Origin: Bacteroidota bacterium
GTDB taxonomy: Bacteria; Bacteroidota; Ignavibacteria; UBA10030; BY39
Direction: 5' to 3'
Length of the DNA: 44,094 nucleotides
Assembly: GCA_030017895.1 (NCBI GenBank)
Contig: JASEGV010000019.1
Span: 1-44,094 of the forward strand
Below are positions 17,756 through 27,335 of the stretch, piece by piece (position 1 is the stretch's first letter; each line of letters begins with the position of its first letter). The position numbers were made by a program, and so were the translations under genes. The notes under the pieces were generated by a model. The model saw only the letters and a program-made list of their open reading frames with translations. It searched no databases and had not been told where the DNA came from.

Positions 17756-19147
17756 ATGACGATAAAATTTGGAACAGATGGCTGGCGCGGTGTTATTGCT
17801 CAGGATTTTACATTCGGGAATTTAGAAAAAGTAACTCTGGCAACTGCGCTGCATTATAAGCGGCATAAAAAAATCGACAACGGTATTGTGGTTGGATACG
17901 ACGGACGATTTCTTGGAAAAGAATTTGCCGAGAGAGTAGCAGTTGTATTAGCAAGCTCAGGTATTCGTGTAAAATTATCGGATAAAATTTCATCAACACC
18001 GATGATTTCTCTTTTAACGAAAAAGTTAAATGCTGCTGCCGGTATCGTTATCACCGCAAGTCATAACCCACCACGCTACAGCGGTTATAAAATTAAAGGT
18101 GAGTTCGGCGGTCCTGCATTTCCTGAAACAATAGATAAAGTTGAAGAGCAGCTTGCACAAATTCTAAAAATAGAATTCGCTCTTAAAAAATCGTTGTCCA
18201 CTTTGGCTGCAGAAGGAAAAATCGAATACATAGATATGACTAAAATGTATTTGGATGATATCAAGAAAAAATTTGATATTAAGATGATTAAAGATTCCGG
18301 TATCAGAATAATGCACGATGCAATGTATGGTGCCGGTATGGATGTACTGACACAGCTTCTTCCGAATGCAGTTCAAATCCACGGCGAGTTTAATCCTTCG
18401 TTCGCCGGAACGAATCCCGAACCCATTGAATCGAATTTAAAAGAGTTGATGCTGAAAGTGAAGTCGGGGAAATTTGATATCGGTATTGCCACCGACGGTG
18501 ATGCCGACAGGATTGGCATAGTCGATGACAAAGGAAATTATGTTGACCCGCACAGAGTTTTTTCGCTTCTCTTAAAATATCTGGTAGAAGAAAAATGTTT
18601 GCGTGGTGAAGTTGCACGTTCGTTTACTGTTACCGATATCGTTGAACAGCAGTGTGAAAAATACGGCATCAAATTGCACACGACACCTGTCGGATTCAAA
18701 TATATCTGCCAATTGATGAACGAACGTAAAATTATCATCGGTGGTGAAGAGAGCGGTGGACTTGGTGTTATGGGACATATTCCCGAGCGTGACGGAATTT
18801 ACCTCGGTCTGCTGATAGCCGAAATAATTATCAAACGTAAAAAATCGTTAAGCGAATTGATAAAAGAATTAGAAGCCGAATACGGAAAACGATTTTATAA
18901 AAGAATCGACCATCATATAACTCAAAAAGAAAAAATTCAAATAATGAAACGTTTCAAACCATCGCTTAAAGAAATTGCAGGAATTCCGGTACGTCGAATT
19001 GAAACCATAGATGGATTTAAGTATTATATTGAAAACGGATGGATGTTAGTGCGTCCATCCGGAACTGAACCGTTAATCAGATATTACGCTGAAGCTGAAA
19101 ACATCAATAAAGTCGATAAAATGTTAAATTGGGCGATGGGAAAGTAA
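17756..19147 (+). CDS. Phosphoglucomutase/phosphomannomutase family protein
   Basis: A 463-residue alpha-D-phosphohexomutase. The phosphoserine loop 'TASHNPP' is at residues 100-106, the metal loop is 'TDGDADRIG', the sugar-binding loop is 'GGEESGG', and the C-terminal phosphate-binding loop is 'RPSGTEPLIRYY'. These are the four active-site loops in the expected order, so the enzyme should be functional. Family members interconvert 1- and 6-phosphates of glucose or mannose. Its position between enolase and a GalT-like protein plus glucan phosphorylase favours glucose-1-phosphate to glucose-6-phosphate conversion (inference from context). The next gene begins 4 bases after its stop, suggesting tight translational coupling. 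Confidence 0.93.
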   Translation: MTIKFGTDGWRGVIAQDFTFGNLEKVTLATALHYKRHKKIDNGIVVGYDGRFLGKEFAERVAVVLASSGIRVKLSDKISSTPMISLLTKKLNAAAGIVITASHNPPRYSGYKIKGEFGGPAFPETIDKVEEQLAQILKIEFALKKSLSTLAAEGKIEYIDMTKMYLDDIKKKFDIKMIKDSGIRIMHDAMYGAGMDVLTQLLPNAVQIHGEFNPSFAGTNPEPIESNLKELMLKVKSGKFDIGIATDGDADRIGIVDDKGNYVDPHRVFSLLLKYLVEEKCLRGEVARSFTVTDIVEQQCEKYGIKLHTTPVGFKYICQLMNERKIIIGGEESGGLGVMGHIPERDGIYLGLLIAEIIIKRKKSLSELIKELEAEYGKRFYKRIDHHITQKEKIQIMKRFKPSLKEIAGIPVRRIETIDGFKYYIENGWMLVRPSGTEPLIRYYAEAENINKVDKMLNWAMGK

Positions 19148-19151
19148 ATCT

Positions 19152-20468
19152 ATGCAATACAATTTATATTACAACATAATGCCCGATGGGACTGTTAAAC
19201 AGATAAATCCATTTACCGAAACAGAAGTTTGGGCAGTTCCGGGTAGAAGTTCGAAACCGATTAGTAACGAGATACCTCTGACAGCAAAGCCGTTGGAGTC
19301 AGCAACGCATCGCGACTACTGCAGTTTCTGTCCGGATAAATATTTTGATACGCCGCCGGAAAAAGCAAGGTTAATAAAAACGGAGACTGGTTACAAGACC
19401 TTGAAATATTTACTTGCTGAAAACTATTCTGAAACTACGGCTGAATTCAGAAGAATCACGAATTTGTTCGAAATTGTTACACTCGATTACTGGCGGAAAA
19501 ACTATAGTTACAGGATTCCTGAAGAAAGAAAAAAATGGCGCGACGAATATCTTTCAACTCCAAAAGGTATAATGCATATCGAGGGCTTATTAGATTTCAA
19601 ATTAAAACAGACAGGAAAAACTGAAGACCAAATTAAAAAAATGCACGCATACGATAAGCTTGCTATTGCAGATGCTTTTTTTGGAGGTTCGCACGAGATA
19701 GTAATTGCACGGTCGCATTTTCAACCGGATGCCGAATGGGACTCGCAATTCTTCTCATCCGGAATGATGAGTCATGAGGACCACTATCAATATTTTAAAT
19801 TCACAATCGATGCGATGAAAGATATCATCGACAATAACCGGTATGCAAGATACATAAGCGTATTTCAGAATTGGCTGAGACCGGCTGGTGCCTCGATGGA
19901 TCATCTTCACAAACAACTTGTAGCTCTTGACGAGTGGGGTTCTTCGATTCAACGGCAAAATAAAATGCTACGCGAAGACCCGAATGTATTTAACGATCTA
20001 TCCGTAAATTTTGCAGCCCGATTTAATTTGATAATCGCTGAAAACGATTACGCTATTGCTTTTGTCGGAATCGGACACAGATTTCCTACGATAGAGATTT
20101 ATTCAAAATCGCATGCCGGAAGGCCCTACGAACACACAGATGCGGAAATTCGCGGTGTCAGTAATCTTGTTCATGTGTTCCATGCCGCAATGGGAAGCAG
20201 TATTTCTTGCAACGAAGAGTGGTACTATACGCCAGTCGATTCTGTTTACAAAATGCCCTGGCATGTACTAATCAAGTGGCGAATAAATGTACCGGCAGGT
20301 TTTGAAGGCGGAACCGGGATTTATCTGAATCCGATGACACCCATCGAACTGCGAGATAAGATTGTACCGAGGCTGTATCAGATTCGTGACGAAGGGAAAA
20401 TTAACGGTACACGCATAGCGGAAGAATGCCGTATCTATCCGAATCCGCTCCTCTATTATCTGAAGTAG
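19152..20468 (+). CDS. GalT-like DUF4921 family protein (HIT-fold nucleotidyltransferase-like)
   Basis: A 438-residue protein. It begins 'NIMPDGTVKQINPFTETEVWAVPGR', has a zinc-site-like 'YCSFCPDKYFDTPPEK' near residue 57, and carries 'RPAGASMDHLHKQLVALDEW', whose His-x-His pattern followed by Gln matches the nucleotidyl-transfer site of galactose-1-phosphate uridylyltransferases ('HPHxQ' type). A second-half signature is 'HVLIKWRINVPAGFEGGTGIYLNP'. The family assignment is to DUF4921, related to GalT. It lies 4 bases after a hexose-phosphate mutase and 16 bases before glucan phosphorylase. A plausible role is nucleotidyl or phosphoryl transfer on a sugar-1-phosphate, but no activity is established for it here. 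Confidence 0.85.
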   Translation: MQYNLYYNIMPDGTVKQINPFTETEVWAVPGRSSKPISNEIPLTAKPLESATHRDYCSFCPDKYFDTPPEKARLIKTETGYKTLKYLLAENYSETTAEFRRITNLFEIVTLDYWRKNYSYRIPEERKKWRDEYLSTPKGIMHIEGLLDFKLKQTGKTEDQIKKMHAYDKLAIADAFFGGSHEIVIARSHFQPDAEWDSQFFSSGMMSHEDHYQYFKFTIDAMKDIIDNNRYARYISVFQNWLRPAGASMDHLHKQLVALDEWGSSIQRQNKMLREDPNVFNDLSVNFAARFNLIIAENDYAIAFVGIGHRFPTIEIYSKSHAGRPYEHTDAEIRGVSNLVHVFHAAMGSSISCNEEWYYTPVDSVYKMPWHVLIKWRINVPAGFEGGTGIYLNPMTPIELRDKIVPRLYQIRDEGKINGTRIAEECRIYPNPLLYYLK

Positions 20469-20484
20469 GAACGCATTAAATTCT

Positions 20485-22626
20485 ATGAAAGAAAAAATAA
20501 AAAATCAAGAATTTACTCCTGCGGTTCGTGAATCGCTTGTCAGACAGTTAAAGGCTTTGGCTTACAATTTATGGTGGACTTGGAATCCTGAGGCAGGTGC
20601 CTTATTTCAGGAATTATCTCCCCTTGTATGGGAACAGAGCAATCATAGCGCAGTAGCAGTTTTAAAACGTGTTTCTGATAATGAATTACGAGCACGTTTC
20701 GGCGATCCGCATTTTGCTCAACGTGTAAAAATTATACTGGATGAATATTCTGAATATATACATAACACTAACACTTGGTGCGTTCGGAATGCGCCGCATC
20801 TGTTGGAAAAACCGGTCGCTTATTTTTCAGCAGAGTTTGGTTTGCACGAGTGTTTACCCATTTACTCAGGCGGTCTCGGAATTTTAGCAGGCGACTTTGC
20901 TAAATCGGCGAGCGATCTGGGGATATCGTTTGTCGGAGTTAGCTTGTTTTACCGGCTCGGCTATTTTAGACAAAAAATTTCGGATGACGGCTGGCAGCAG
21001 GAAGAATATCCTCCTGTCGATCACAGTGAAGTTCCGATACGTCTTTTAGTAGATGAATACGGAACGCCTATCGAAACATCCGTAACAATCGGGCATAGCA
21101 CTGTCAAGTTGCAAGCGTGGCGTTTAAGAGTTGGCAGGGTAGAAATAATTTTACTCGATAGCAACCATCCCGATAACGAACTGCATTTCAGAGAACTTAC
21201 CGGCAGAGTTTACGGCGGCGATGTTTCCACAAGAATAATGCAGGAATTTATTTTAGGTGTTGGCGGCGTAAGAATACTACGTGCATTGGGTATCCATCCG
21301 CAAATTTTTCATATGAACGAAGGACATTCCGCATTTCTAACATTCGAATTGTTGCGCGAGCAGATTGCCCACGGCGTTCAAATTAAAGATGCAGAAGAAA
21401 TCGTGAAAAAACAGTGTGTGTTCACAACGCATACACCGGTTCCGGCAGGGCATGATAGGTTTCCACAAAGCTTAATCGAGTTTCAGCTTTCGACCTTCAC
21501 ACAAAAATTAAAACTTACAATCAATCAACTGATGGCTTACGGCAGGATTGACGAGAAAAATTCTGAAGAAACTTTTTGTATGACGGTTCTCGCCTTGAAA
21601 TTATCTCGAATAACAAATGCTGTGAGCGAATTACATGGAAAAGTAAGCCGAAAAATGTGGAAACAACTTTATCCAAAATTGGAGGAAGACAAAGTTCCGA
21701 TCATTCATGTAACAAACGGAATACATACACCGGGGTGGGCAAATTTACGCGCACACGAGTTCTGGAATAAACGACTCGGTTTCGATTGGACTGAAAAGAT
21801 TTTAGATAAAAAATACTGGGAGAAGTTTACAAATCATGAAATAGCTTCCGATGAAGAAATCTGGGCATTGCGATCCACATTGAGACGCGAGTTAGTTGAG
21901 TTTGCTCGAACCAGGATTGCAGCAACGAATCCCGGAAGATTTACAACTTCAGTTTTGGATAACATTCTGTCGCCCGATATTCTTACAATCGGGTTTGCCC
22001 GCCGATTCGCTACTTACAAACGTGCACCTCTGTTTTTTAAAAACCTAGAAAAGCTTATTCCAATAATTACACATCCGCAGATGCCGGTTCAGATTGTTTT
22101 TGCCGGAAAAGCACATCCGCGTGATGATGACGGGAAACGTTTTATTCAACGCATTATTCAATTTACACGCGATCCAAGATTCTCAGGCAGAGTTATATTT
22201 GTAGAAAACTATGATATCAACGTTGCACGTGCTCTGGTCTCAGGTGCTGACGTATGGTTGAATACTCCACGCCGTCCTTTAGAGGCAAGCGGAACGAGCG
22301 GAATGAAAGTTACTATTCACGGAGGGTTACATTTTAGCACTTCCGATGGTTGGTGGGTAGAAGGTTACAACGGAAACAACGGCTGGGTAATCGGTGCAGA
22401 AAAAAATTACTCGAACGAAGAAGAGCAAGATATTGCCGACTCGAATTCGTTGCTTCAAATATTAGAAAACGATATGGTTCCAGAATTTTACAACAGAGAT
22501 GAACACGGAATACCGCGTGCCTGGATTAAACGCATCCGCAACTCAATGCAAACTTTAATTTCTGAATACAGCTCCGACCGGATGGTGGCGGAGTATGTGA
22601 TGAAGTGCTATAAACATAATAGTTAA
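20485..22626 (+). CDS. glgP: Alpha-glucan phosphorylase, GT35, short archaeal/Thermotoga type
   Basis: Releases glucose-1-phosphate from glycogen-like alpha-1,4-glucans by phosphorolysis. The 713 residues match the shorter 'alpha-glucan family phosphorylase' subgroup rather than the roughly 800-residue GlgP of enterics. The N-terminus has 'LAYNLWWTWNPEAGALF', with 'AEFGLHECLPIYSGGLGILAGD', 'FHMNEGHSAFL', 'FTTHTPVPAGHDRF' and 'HVTNGIHTPGW'. The PLP region is 'EASGTSGMKVTIHGG', with the Schiff-base lysine at about residue 608. It is the last gene of the eno-mutase-GalT-like-glgP run. The 22627-22737 gap contains only repeat-like AT-rich sequence. Confidence 0.95.
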   Translation: MKEKIKNQEFTPAVRESLVRQLKALAYNLWWTWNPEAGALFQELSPLVWEQSNHSAVAVLKRVSDNELRARFGDPHFAQRVKIILDEYSEYIHNTNTWCVRNAPHLLEKPVAYFSAEFGLHECLPIYSGGLGILAGDFAKSASDLGISFVGVSLFYRLGYFRQKISDDGWQQEEYPPVDHSEVPIRLLVDEYGTPIETSVTIGHSTVKLQAWRLRVGRVEIILLDSNHPDNELHFRELTGRVYGGDVSTRIMQEFILGVGGVRILRALGIHPQIFHMNEGHSAFLTFELLREQIAHGVQIKDAEEIVKKQCVFTTHTPVPAGHDRFPQSLIEFQLSTFTQKLKLTINQLMAYGRIDEKNSEETFCMTVLALKLSRITNAVSELHGKVSRKMWKQLYPKLEEDKVPIIHVTNGIHTPGWANLRAHEFWNKRLGFDWTEKILDKKYWEKFTNHEIASDEEIWALRSTLRRELVEFARTRIAATNPGRFTTSVLDNILSPDILTIGFARRFATYKRAPLFFKNLEKLIPIITHPQMPVQIVFAGKAHPRDDDGKRFIQRIIQFTRDPRFSGRVIFVENYDINVARALVSGADVWLNTPRRPLEASGTSGMKVTIHGGLHFSTSDGWWVEGYNGNNGWVIGAEKNYSNEEEQDIADSNSLLQILENDMVPEFYNRDEHGIPRAWIKRIRNSMQTLISEYSSDRMVAEYVMKCYKHNS

Positions 22627-22737
22627 TGTTCAATTTCTAATTGACAATTTGCTATTGGCTATTGATTATTAGTGTTGAAATGGATTAATGGAGTGATGGA
22701 CTGGAAATCCGTTTATTCCGTGTTTATCTGTGTTCTA

Positions 22738-23301
22738 TTAGTACAGTTTATCTTTAACCTTTGTTCTGAGATTTCTTACTTCACCGATTAGCAGATTACC
22801 TAATTCTATATTTCCCATCTTAATTCTAACCAATCTCAACGTCGGGTGCCCAACAGCAGCAGTCATTTTTCTAACCTGCCTGTTGCGTCCTTCGTAAATT
22901 GTAATCTCAAGCCAAGCTGTTGGAACATTTTTTCTGAAACGAATGGGAACTGAACGGGGAGGAAGGTTTGGTTCTTGTTCGAGTAATTTTACTTCGGCGG
23001 GCAAAGTTTTCTTTCCTTCTATTACAACGCCTTTTCTGAGTTTTTCCAACGCATTTTCGTCCGGAATTGTTTCAACTTGAGCGAGATAAGTTTTCGGAGT
23101 TTTAAATTTCGGCTCCAATAATTTATGTTTTAATGTATTGTCGTTTGTTAGAAGTACTAACCCTTCACTGTCAAAATCCAATCTGCCGACAGGGTAAACA
23201 TCTTTTGGAAATTTTCCTAAGTCGGAGAGTGTTGGTCTGTCTTCCTTGTCGCTGAACTGACACAGAACTCCGTAAGGTTTGTACAATATAATATAATGCA
23301 T
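22738..23301 (-). CDS. rluE: RluE-type 23S rRNA pseudouridine synthase
   Basis: A 187-residue enzyme of the RsuA/RluB/RluE branch. The catalytic motif 'VGRLDFDSEGLVLLTND' places the nucleophile at Asp42. 'LYKPYGVLCQFS' at the N-terminus, 'GRNRQVRKMTAAVGHPTLRLVRIKMG' and the short length without an S4 domain fit RluE, which modifies a uridine in domain V of 23S rRNA. The RluE subtype is inferred from length and overall similarity. It is the last gene of a minus-strand run that begins with the M14 peptidase. Confidence 0.88.
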   Translation of the reverse strand: MHYIILYKPYGVLCQFSDKEDRPTLSDLGKFPKDVYPVGRLDFDSEGLVLLTNDNTLKHKLLEPKFKTPKTYLAQVETIPDENALEKLRKGVVIEGKKTLPAEVKLLEQEPNLPPRSVPIRFRKNVPTAWLEITIYEGRNRQVRKMTAAVGHPTLRLVRIKMGNIELGNLLIGEVRNLRTKVKDKLY

Positions 23302-23332
23302 TTTTTTTCAGCGAATATAAAATCTGAATGAT

Positions 23333-23566
23333 TTATTCAATGTCAGTAATAGGAGAGTCATAATACGATTCCAAAATTTCGACCGCTCTTTGAGCATCTT
23401 CAGCTCGGACAAATAATTTGACTCCACCGCTTAGCGAAAAGCTGTAAGCCCTTCCAGCATCGTCTGAACTGATAATTGAATCAATCTCATGTACTTTCAG
23501 ATAATTCTGCTCCATCTCTGCTTCTAAACGTGAATTGAAAACTTTTATGCAAATCAAATCTTTCAT
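23333..23566 (-). CDS. DUF2007 family small protein
   Basis: A 77-residue protein with the DUF2007 pattern: 'CIKVFNSRLEAEMEQNYLKVHEIDSIISSDDAGR' as one half (split in the usual way around the 'EAE' and 'SDD' motifs) and 'GVKLFVRAEDAQRAVEIL' as the other. The ferredoxin-like fold resembles the PII/signal-transducing type and the family is often called a putative signal-transducing protein; the ligand is unknown. A close paralogue lies at 28422-28667. A GGAGG ribosome binding site (complement of CCTCC at 23576-23580) lies 9 or so bases upstream of the start. It is one of several close-set minus-strand genes. Confidence 0.82.
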   Translation of the reverse strand: MKDLICIKVFNSRLEAEMEQNYLKVHEIDSIISSDDAGRAYSFSLSGGVKLFVRAEDAQRAVEILESYYDSPITDIE

Positions 23567-23578
23567 AGAATGAACCTC

Positions 23579-24043
23579 CTAATTTATAAAATGTTGAATG
23601 AACCAAGTCCGCTTTTCCTCGATATTCGATGGAATGTAATATTTTTCAAGCTTTTGCAGCGATTCCTTTGTTTTGGCTACTATTTCGTCCGTCGTTTCTA
23701 TCATCAGAATTTCTACAAATAAACTGAATGCTTTAAGATAAGTTCTCCAACTCTTGTCTTCTTTGCCAAGCAGTTCTAAAATATCAGCTTCTTCTTTAAG
23801 CAATGAAGCTATTACTATAGTTTTTCCAACATTTAATTCACCACCGATTTTCAGTAAGGCGATAATGTCCTGATCGCTTAACTGCTCTATCATTTTCCAT
23901 TTGAAGCCGAGAAAATTTTCACCGGAAGTTTGAATTTCACCAAGTGCATTTTCAAACTGCTTGACTTCCTTATTAAATAAGATTTTAGATAAAACCTTAT
24001 TAAGTTGTTCTATCATCCTCATTATGTAGTCGCGTTGGAGCAT
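23579..24043 (-). CDS. DUF6483-like family protein
   Basis: A 154-residue, mostly helical cytoplasmic protein starting 'MLQRDYIMRMIEQLNKVLSKILF', the N-terminal signature I associate with DUF6483. No catalytic motif is visible. The remainder is a series of amphipathic helices with 'YLKAFSLFVEILMIET'. It lies 4 bases after the DUF1016 remnant and 12 bases before the DUF2007 gene, so it is probably co-transcribed with both. The family name is given from memory of the N-terminal motif and is the least certain part. Confidence 0.65.
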   Translation of the reverse strand: MLQRDYIMRMIEQLNKVLSKILFNKEVKQFENALGEIQTSGENFLGFKWKMIEQLSDQDIIALLKIGGELNVGKTIVIASLLKEEADILELLGKEDKSWRTYLKAFSLFVEILMIETTDEIVAKTKESLQKLEKYYIPSNIEEKRTWFIQHFIN

Positions 24044-24047
24044 ATTG

Positions 24048-24551
24048 TTATTCCGATAAGTTTGATCCCGGCGACTTTAGTTTAAGTCTTAATTCTTTCT
24101 CAGATGGTAAAGTTAGTTTATACTTTGAAGCAAAAACTTTATTGTCTAAACCACCTAAAACATAAGGGTCTTTTATTGCGTTTTCTGGTTTTAGCAACTC
24201 GCAATAATGCGACCAAGCAAGTATTGGTTTGAATTCGTTAGACAGTGTCTGCGCTTTTTGTGAATAGTTCAAATAGAACTTACGCATTTGTTCCAGGTTT
24301 CTTTCAGAAAACCCTCTGCCAAATTTTTCTGTCATATCTCTTGATAAGTTAATAATCAGTTCCCTTCCATATTCAGCCCGTCTTCGACCTTTTTGTTCAA
24401 ACTCAACAATTTCTTTTCCGATTTCCCAATATGCTAATACTTGGGTTTGGTTTATTTCTCTAAAGACTTTACTTTTCGCGTTAGATAAAATCGAAGCGAT
24501 TCGTTTGAAGAGGTTATCATAAATTGTTGGAACGATTCTTTTATATTTCAT
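24048..24551 (-). pseudogene. YhcG/DUF1016-family nuclease with nuclease core deleted
   Basis: A 167-residue remnant of a protein normally about 340-380 long. The N-terminal DUF1016 (winged-helix-like) domain is well preserved: 'REINQTQVLAYWEIGKEIVEFEQ', 'RAEYGRELIINLSRDMTEKFGRGFSERNLEQMRKFY', 'AWSHYCELLK'. The frame then jumps to 'AIKDPYVLGG', a motif normally found about 50 residues further on, and straight to 'VFASKYKLTLPSEKELR', normally the C-terminal tail. The PDDEXK nuclease segment ('FYIDLVFYHR', 'DLKIG' in relatives) is missing. Both deletions kept the frame. A DNA-binding leftover could persist, but nuclease activity should be lost. It lies 3 bases after the M14 peptidase gene. Confidence 0.78.
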
Positions 24552-24554
24552 ATA

Positions 24555-27335
24555 TCACCAATCCACAACTCTGCTCGTTCCCCAACCGGCTCCTAAAAAC
24601 AAACTATTTAAAAACAATCTTTCTGTGCTATGGAAATATCCTCTAAAATTCGGCTCACTTGCAAAAAGTATTATCTGTCCGCTGCCCATACTTTCGCGTG
24701 TAATGTATGCTGTTTTTTGCCAGCGTTTCCTCGCTTCGGCCCACAGCAGTCCCGATATCCGAAGGTTTTTATTATCTGAAAAGCGAGCCGGAGTTTGTAC
24801 CGGACTTTTCGATAAAAAGGCATTTGACGTAAACATTATTGCTGCGGTTTTCTTTCCTAAACCGAAAGCAAGCCAATGTTCTTCATCCAAATCAACAGAC
24901 ATTATAGCACCGCGAGGCATAAACAAACGCATGAATTCATCTTCACGTTCGAGAGTTTTTATATCTGGAACCTTTTTCTCATCCTGCTTCTTTTCAATTT
25001 CTGTATTGTCCCAAATTTTCAAGCTATCAATTTTAATGTTATCATATTTCAATTCGGCTGCAATAGCTTCATCGTACAAACCAAGTTCATTCAATGCTTG
25101 GTGCCGAACTCTTACTTTACTCATTACCGAAGAAGTATCCGCGAGAAAAGCTGCGGCATTTCCAATTCCAATCAACGTTCCTCCGTTCTCAATCCACTTT
25201 TTAATTTTACTTATTCCATCTTTACCAAGTATTTGATTATAGGTTTGCGGACTGTTTGATGATGGAAAAATCAGAACGTTATATTTTCTCAGATCGAAAT
25301 TAGCGAGACCGTCAGCAGTTATGATGCTTATGCGCTGCTTCATTTTATAATCTAATAAATGCCAAAGAGTTGAGAAACTTCCCATACTGATTTGCGAACC
25401 TGTAACTAACGCAGTTCGCGGATATTCCAACAAAACAAAATCGTTACCGCCTAAATCGGGTCCTTTCGTGCTTAGCGCCGTATTTACACCGTAAATAGTG
25501 ATGCCGGTTGTCTTTGCAATATTTTGAATTTCATCTGCAAGCGTAGCAGGATTTTCAATCAGCCGCAATAAAATAGTGCCTCGTGTAAACGATTTACCTT
25601 CAATCTCAAAAGTTTCTTTTGCCGAACGGACTTTGTATCCCTTTTCAAGTAGGCTTGCCAACGCATCAACTGCGGCATCGTCGTAATATTCGAATATATA
25701 TCCGTAAGTCGGTTTTGGATTTATAACTTCTCCGGTTTTTGTTGATATGTTTTTAATCTGAGTTAACGAACCGGTTATCTTTTTATCAGTCCAGTAACTT
25801 TCAACGCCGTAGGCAATGGGCAGCGACCAAGCCATAACATCATACATCTCCGATTGTTTGTTCTTCTCTAATTTTTTCCTTTCTCTTTCCAGAGTTTCAG
25901 TATCCATACGCGGGTCAAATTCCAAAATGGTTTTGGCAAGCCTTCCCATCGGTTGATCAAGATTTATGATGTATGTTCCTTTAGGCAGTATCTTTTTTAC
26001 AGGTTTCGAGTCCCAATATCCATGCAAATTCCCAACTTCAATATCTTTGTCAGCAACATCAACTTCTATATTTTGCATCATCAGTTTTTCGATTAGGTTG
26101 TTTAAACGAGTCCTGTTTTTTTCGGGGATGAAAACGTAACTGTATGGTTCTCCCTTTTTAATGTTAAGATCTTTTTTCCGAGATTCATAAAATTCACTGA
26201 GTAAATTCTTTCGGTTAGACGCGGCAGTAGCGAGGTTTGCAAACGAGCTTACAAATTGTTGGTGGACAGCTTTGTGAAATGTTAGAATTGTACCGTCGGG
26301 ACGTTTTACAATTGAGCCGTCTGTTTGAGCTTGCTCGTATAAAATTCCGACTGCACCGATGTAAAGCGACCAGCCGCTGCCGTAGCCCGGATACCACTCG
26401 TCGTTCCATTCGCGAGTGTAATAATTCCATCCGTATTTATCGAATGCTTTCGCCTGATCTTTCGCAAATGTGTTACGCCACTTGAAATTAAATTCATTCA
26501 TATTCGGATTGAATGGTGGACCGGCGGGCGAGAAAAGATACGTGTCGTACGAACCCATCTCGTGTGCATCGACGAGAAGCTGCGGATTCCATTTCAGAAT
26601 TGTTTGTACACGTGCGCGGCTTTCCGGATGCACAAGTAAAAACCAGTCGCGGTTCATATCGAATAAATAATGGTTGCCGCGTCCCCAGGGCCAAACTCCT
26701 GTGTGCTGAATTGCTTGAGCGTCGCTATTTACAACCTCGCCTTGCCACTGCTGCATTTGAGCTAAATATCTTTCTCTTCCATCCGGATTTTCCATTGGAT
26801 CAATCAAAATTACCAATTCATTTTTTAGTTTGATTGTGGTTTCATCGGTTCCGGCGGCAAGTTGATATGCTAACTGCGCTGCGGCATCGGGACTTGAAAG
26901 CTCGTCGCCGTGAATACCATAAGCCATCCAAGCGATTGCCGGTGTGGACTCGATTAACAGTTGAACTTCTTTATCATCAAAAATTTTTCTTGGGTCGGCA
27001 AGTTTTGAAATTGAATTTTGAATTTCATTTAGCTTTTTGAAATTACTTTCCGAAGTAATTATCAGATGGTAAAGTGAGCGCCCCTCATAAGTTTTCCCAA
27101 ATTCTACGAGTTGAACCTCGTCAGATTTTTCATCAAGTATTTTAAAGTAATTCACAATTTCATCGTACCGGGTTGGTTTGCTTCCAATTGGGAATCCCAA
27201 AATAGATTCAGGTGTGGGAATCTGAGTATTGTAAGTTCCTTGAGGATAGAAGGGAATTACCTGTTCTTGTGTGAGAAGATTTGAAGCTGATAGAAAAATG
27301 AGAACAAACATAAGGCTGAATAGATAACGTAACAT
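24555..27335 (-). CDS. M14-family zinc carboxypeptidase, secreted
   Basis: About 926 residues from the ATG at 27335, chosen because AAAGGT lies about 9 bases upstream and a clean signal peptide (MLRYLFSLMFVLIFLSASNLL) follows; an upstream in-frame start at 27377 would spoil it. The peptidase domain covers about 35-400: 'GKTYEGRSLYHLIITS', zinc ligands in 'YGIHGDELSS' (HxxE), 'DPMENPDGRERYL', 'NRDWFLLVHPESRA' and 'LVDAHEMGSYDTYLFSP' (third ligand His). Residues 500 onward form an extra beta-rich region and a glutamine-amidotransferase-like segment ('LIFPSSNSPQTYNQILG', 'WIENGGTLIGIGNAAAF'), as in other large M14 peptidases of this phylum. It probably acts in the periplasm or outside the cell and starts the minus-strand run. 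Confidence 0.9.
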   Translation of the reverse strand: MLRYLFSLMFVLIFLSASNLLTQEQVIPFYPQGTYNTQIPTPESILGFPIGSKPTRYDEIVNYFKILDEKSDEVQLVEFGKTYEGRSLYHLIITSESNFKKLNEIQNSISKLADPRKIFDDKEVQLLIESTPAIAWMAYGIHGDELSSPDAAAQLAYQLAAGTDETTIKLKNELVILIDPMENPDGRERYLAQMQQWQGEVVNSDAQAIQHTGVWPWGRGNHYLFDMNRDWFLLVHPESRARVQTILKWNPQLLVDAHEMGSYDTYLFSPAGPPFNPNMNEFNFKWRNTFAKDQAKAFDKYGWNYYTREWNDEWYPGYGSGWSLYIGAVGILYEQAQTDGSIVKRPDGTILTFHKAVHQQFVSSFANLATAASNRKNLLSEFYESRKKDLNIKKGEPYSYVFIPEKNRTRLNNLIEKLMMQNIEVDVADKDIEVGNLHGYWDSKPVKKILPKGTYIINLDQPMGRLAKTILEFDPRMDTETLERERKKLEKNKQSEMYDVMAWSLPIAYGVESYWTDKKITGSLTQIKNISTKTGEVINPKPTYGYIFEYYDDAAVDALASLLEKGYKVRSAKETFEIEGKSFTRGTILLRLIENPATLADEIQNIAKTTGITIYGVNTALSTKGPDLGGNDFVLLEYPRTALVTGSQISMGSFSTLWHLLDYKMKQRISIITADGLANFDLRKYNVLIFPSSNSPQTYNQILGKDGISKIKKWIENGGTLIGIGNAAAFLADTSSVMSKVRVRHQALNELGLYDEAIAAELKYDNIKIDSLKIWDNTEIEKKQDEKKVPDIKTLEREDEFMRLFMPRGAIMSVDLDEEHWLAFGLGKKTAAIMFTSNAFLSKSPVQTPARFSDNKNLRISGLLWAEARKRWQKTAYITRESMGSGQIILFASEPNFRGYFHSTERLFLNSLFLGAGWGTSRVVDW

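Noticed and set aside
22627-22737. Small RNA after glgP
   Set aside because: The sequence is repeat-like and AT-rich (TTTATCTGTGTT-type), with no stable structure or T-run seen by eye.
24625-25236. A 203-residue plus-strand frame opposite the M14 peptidase gene
   Set aside because: Antisense shadow of a well-supported gene; no family signature.
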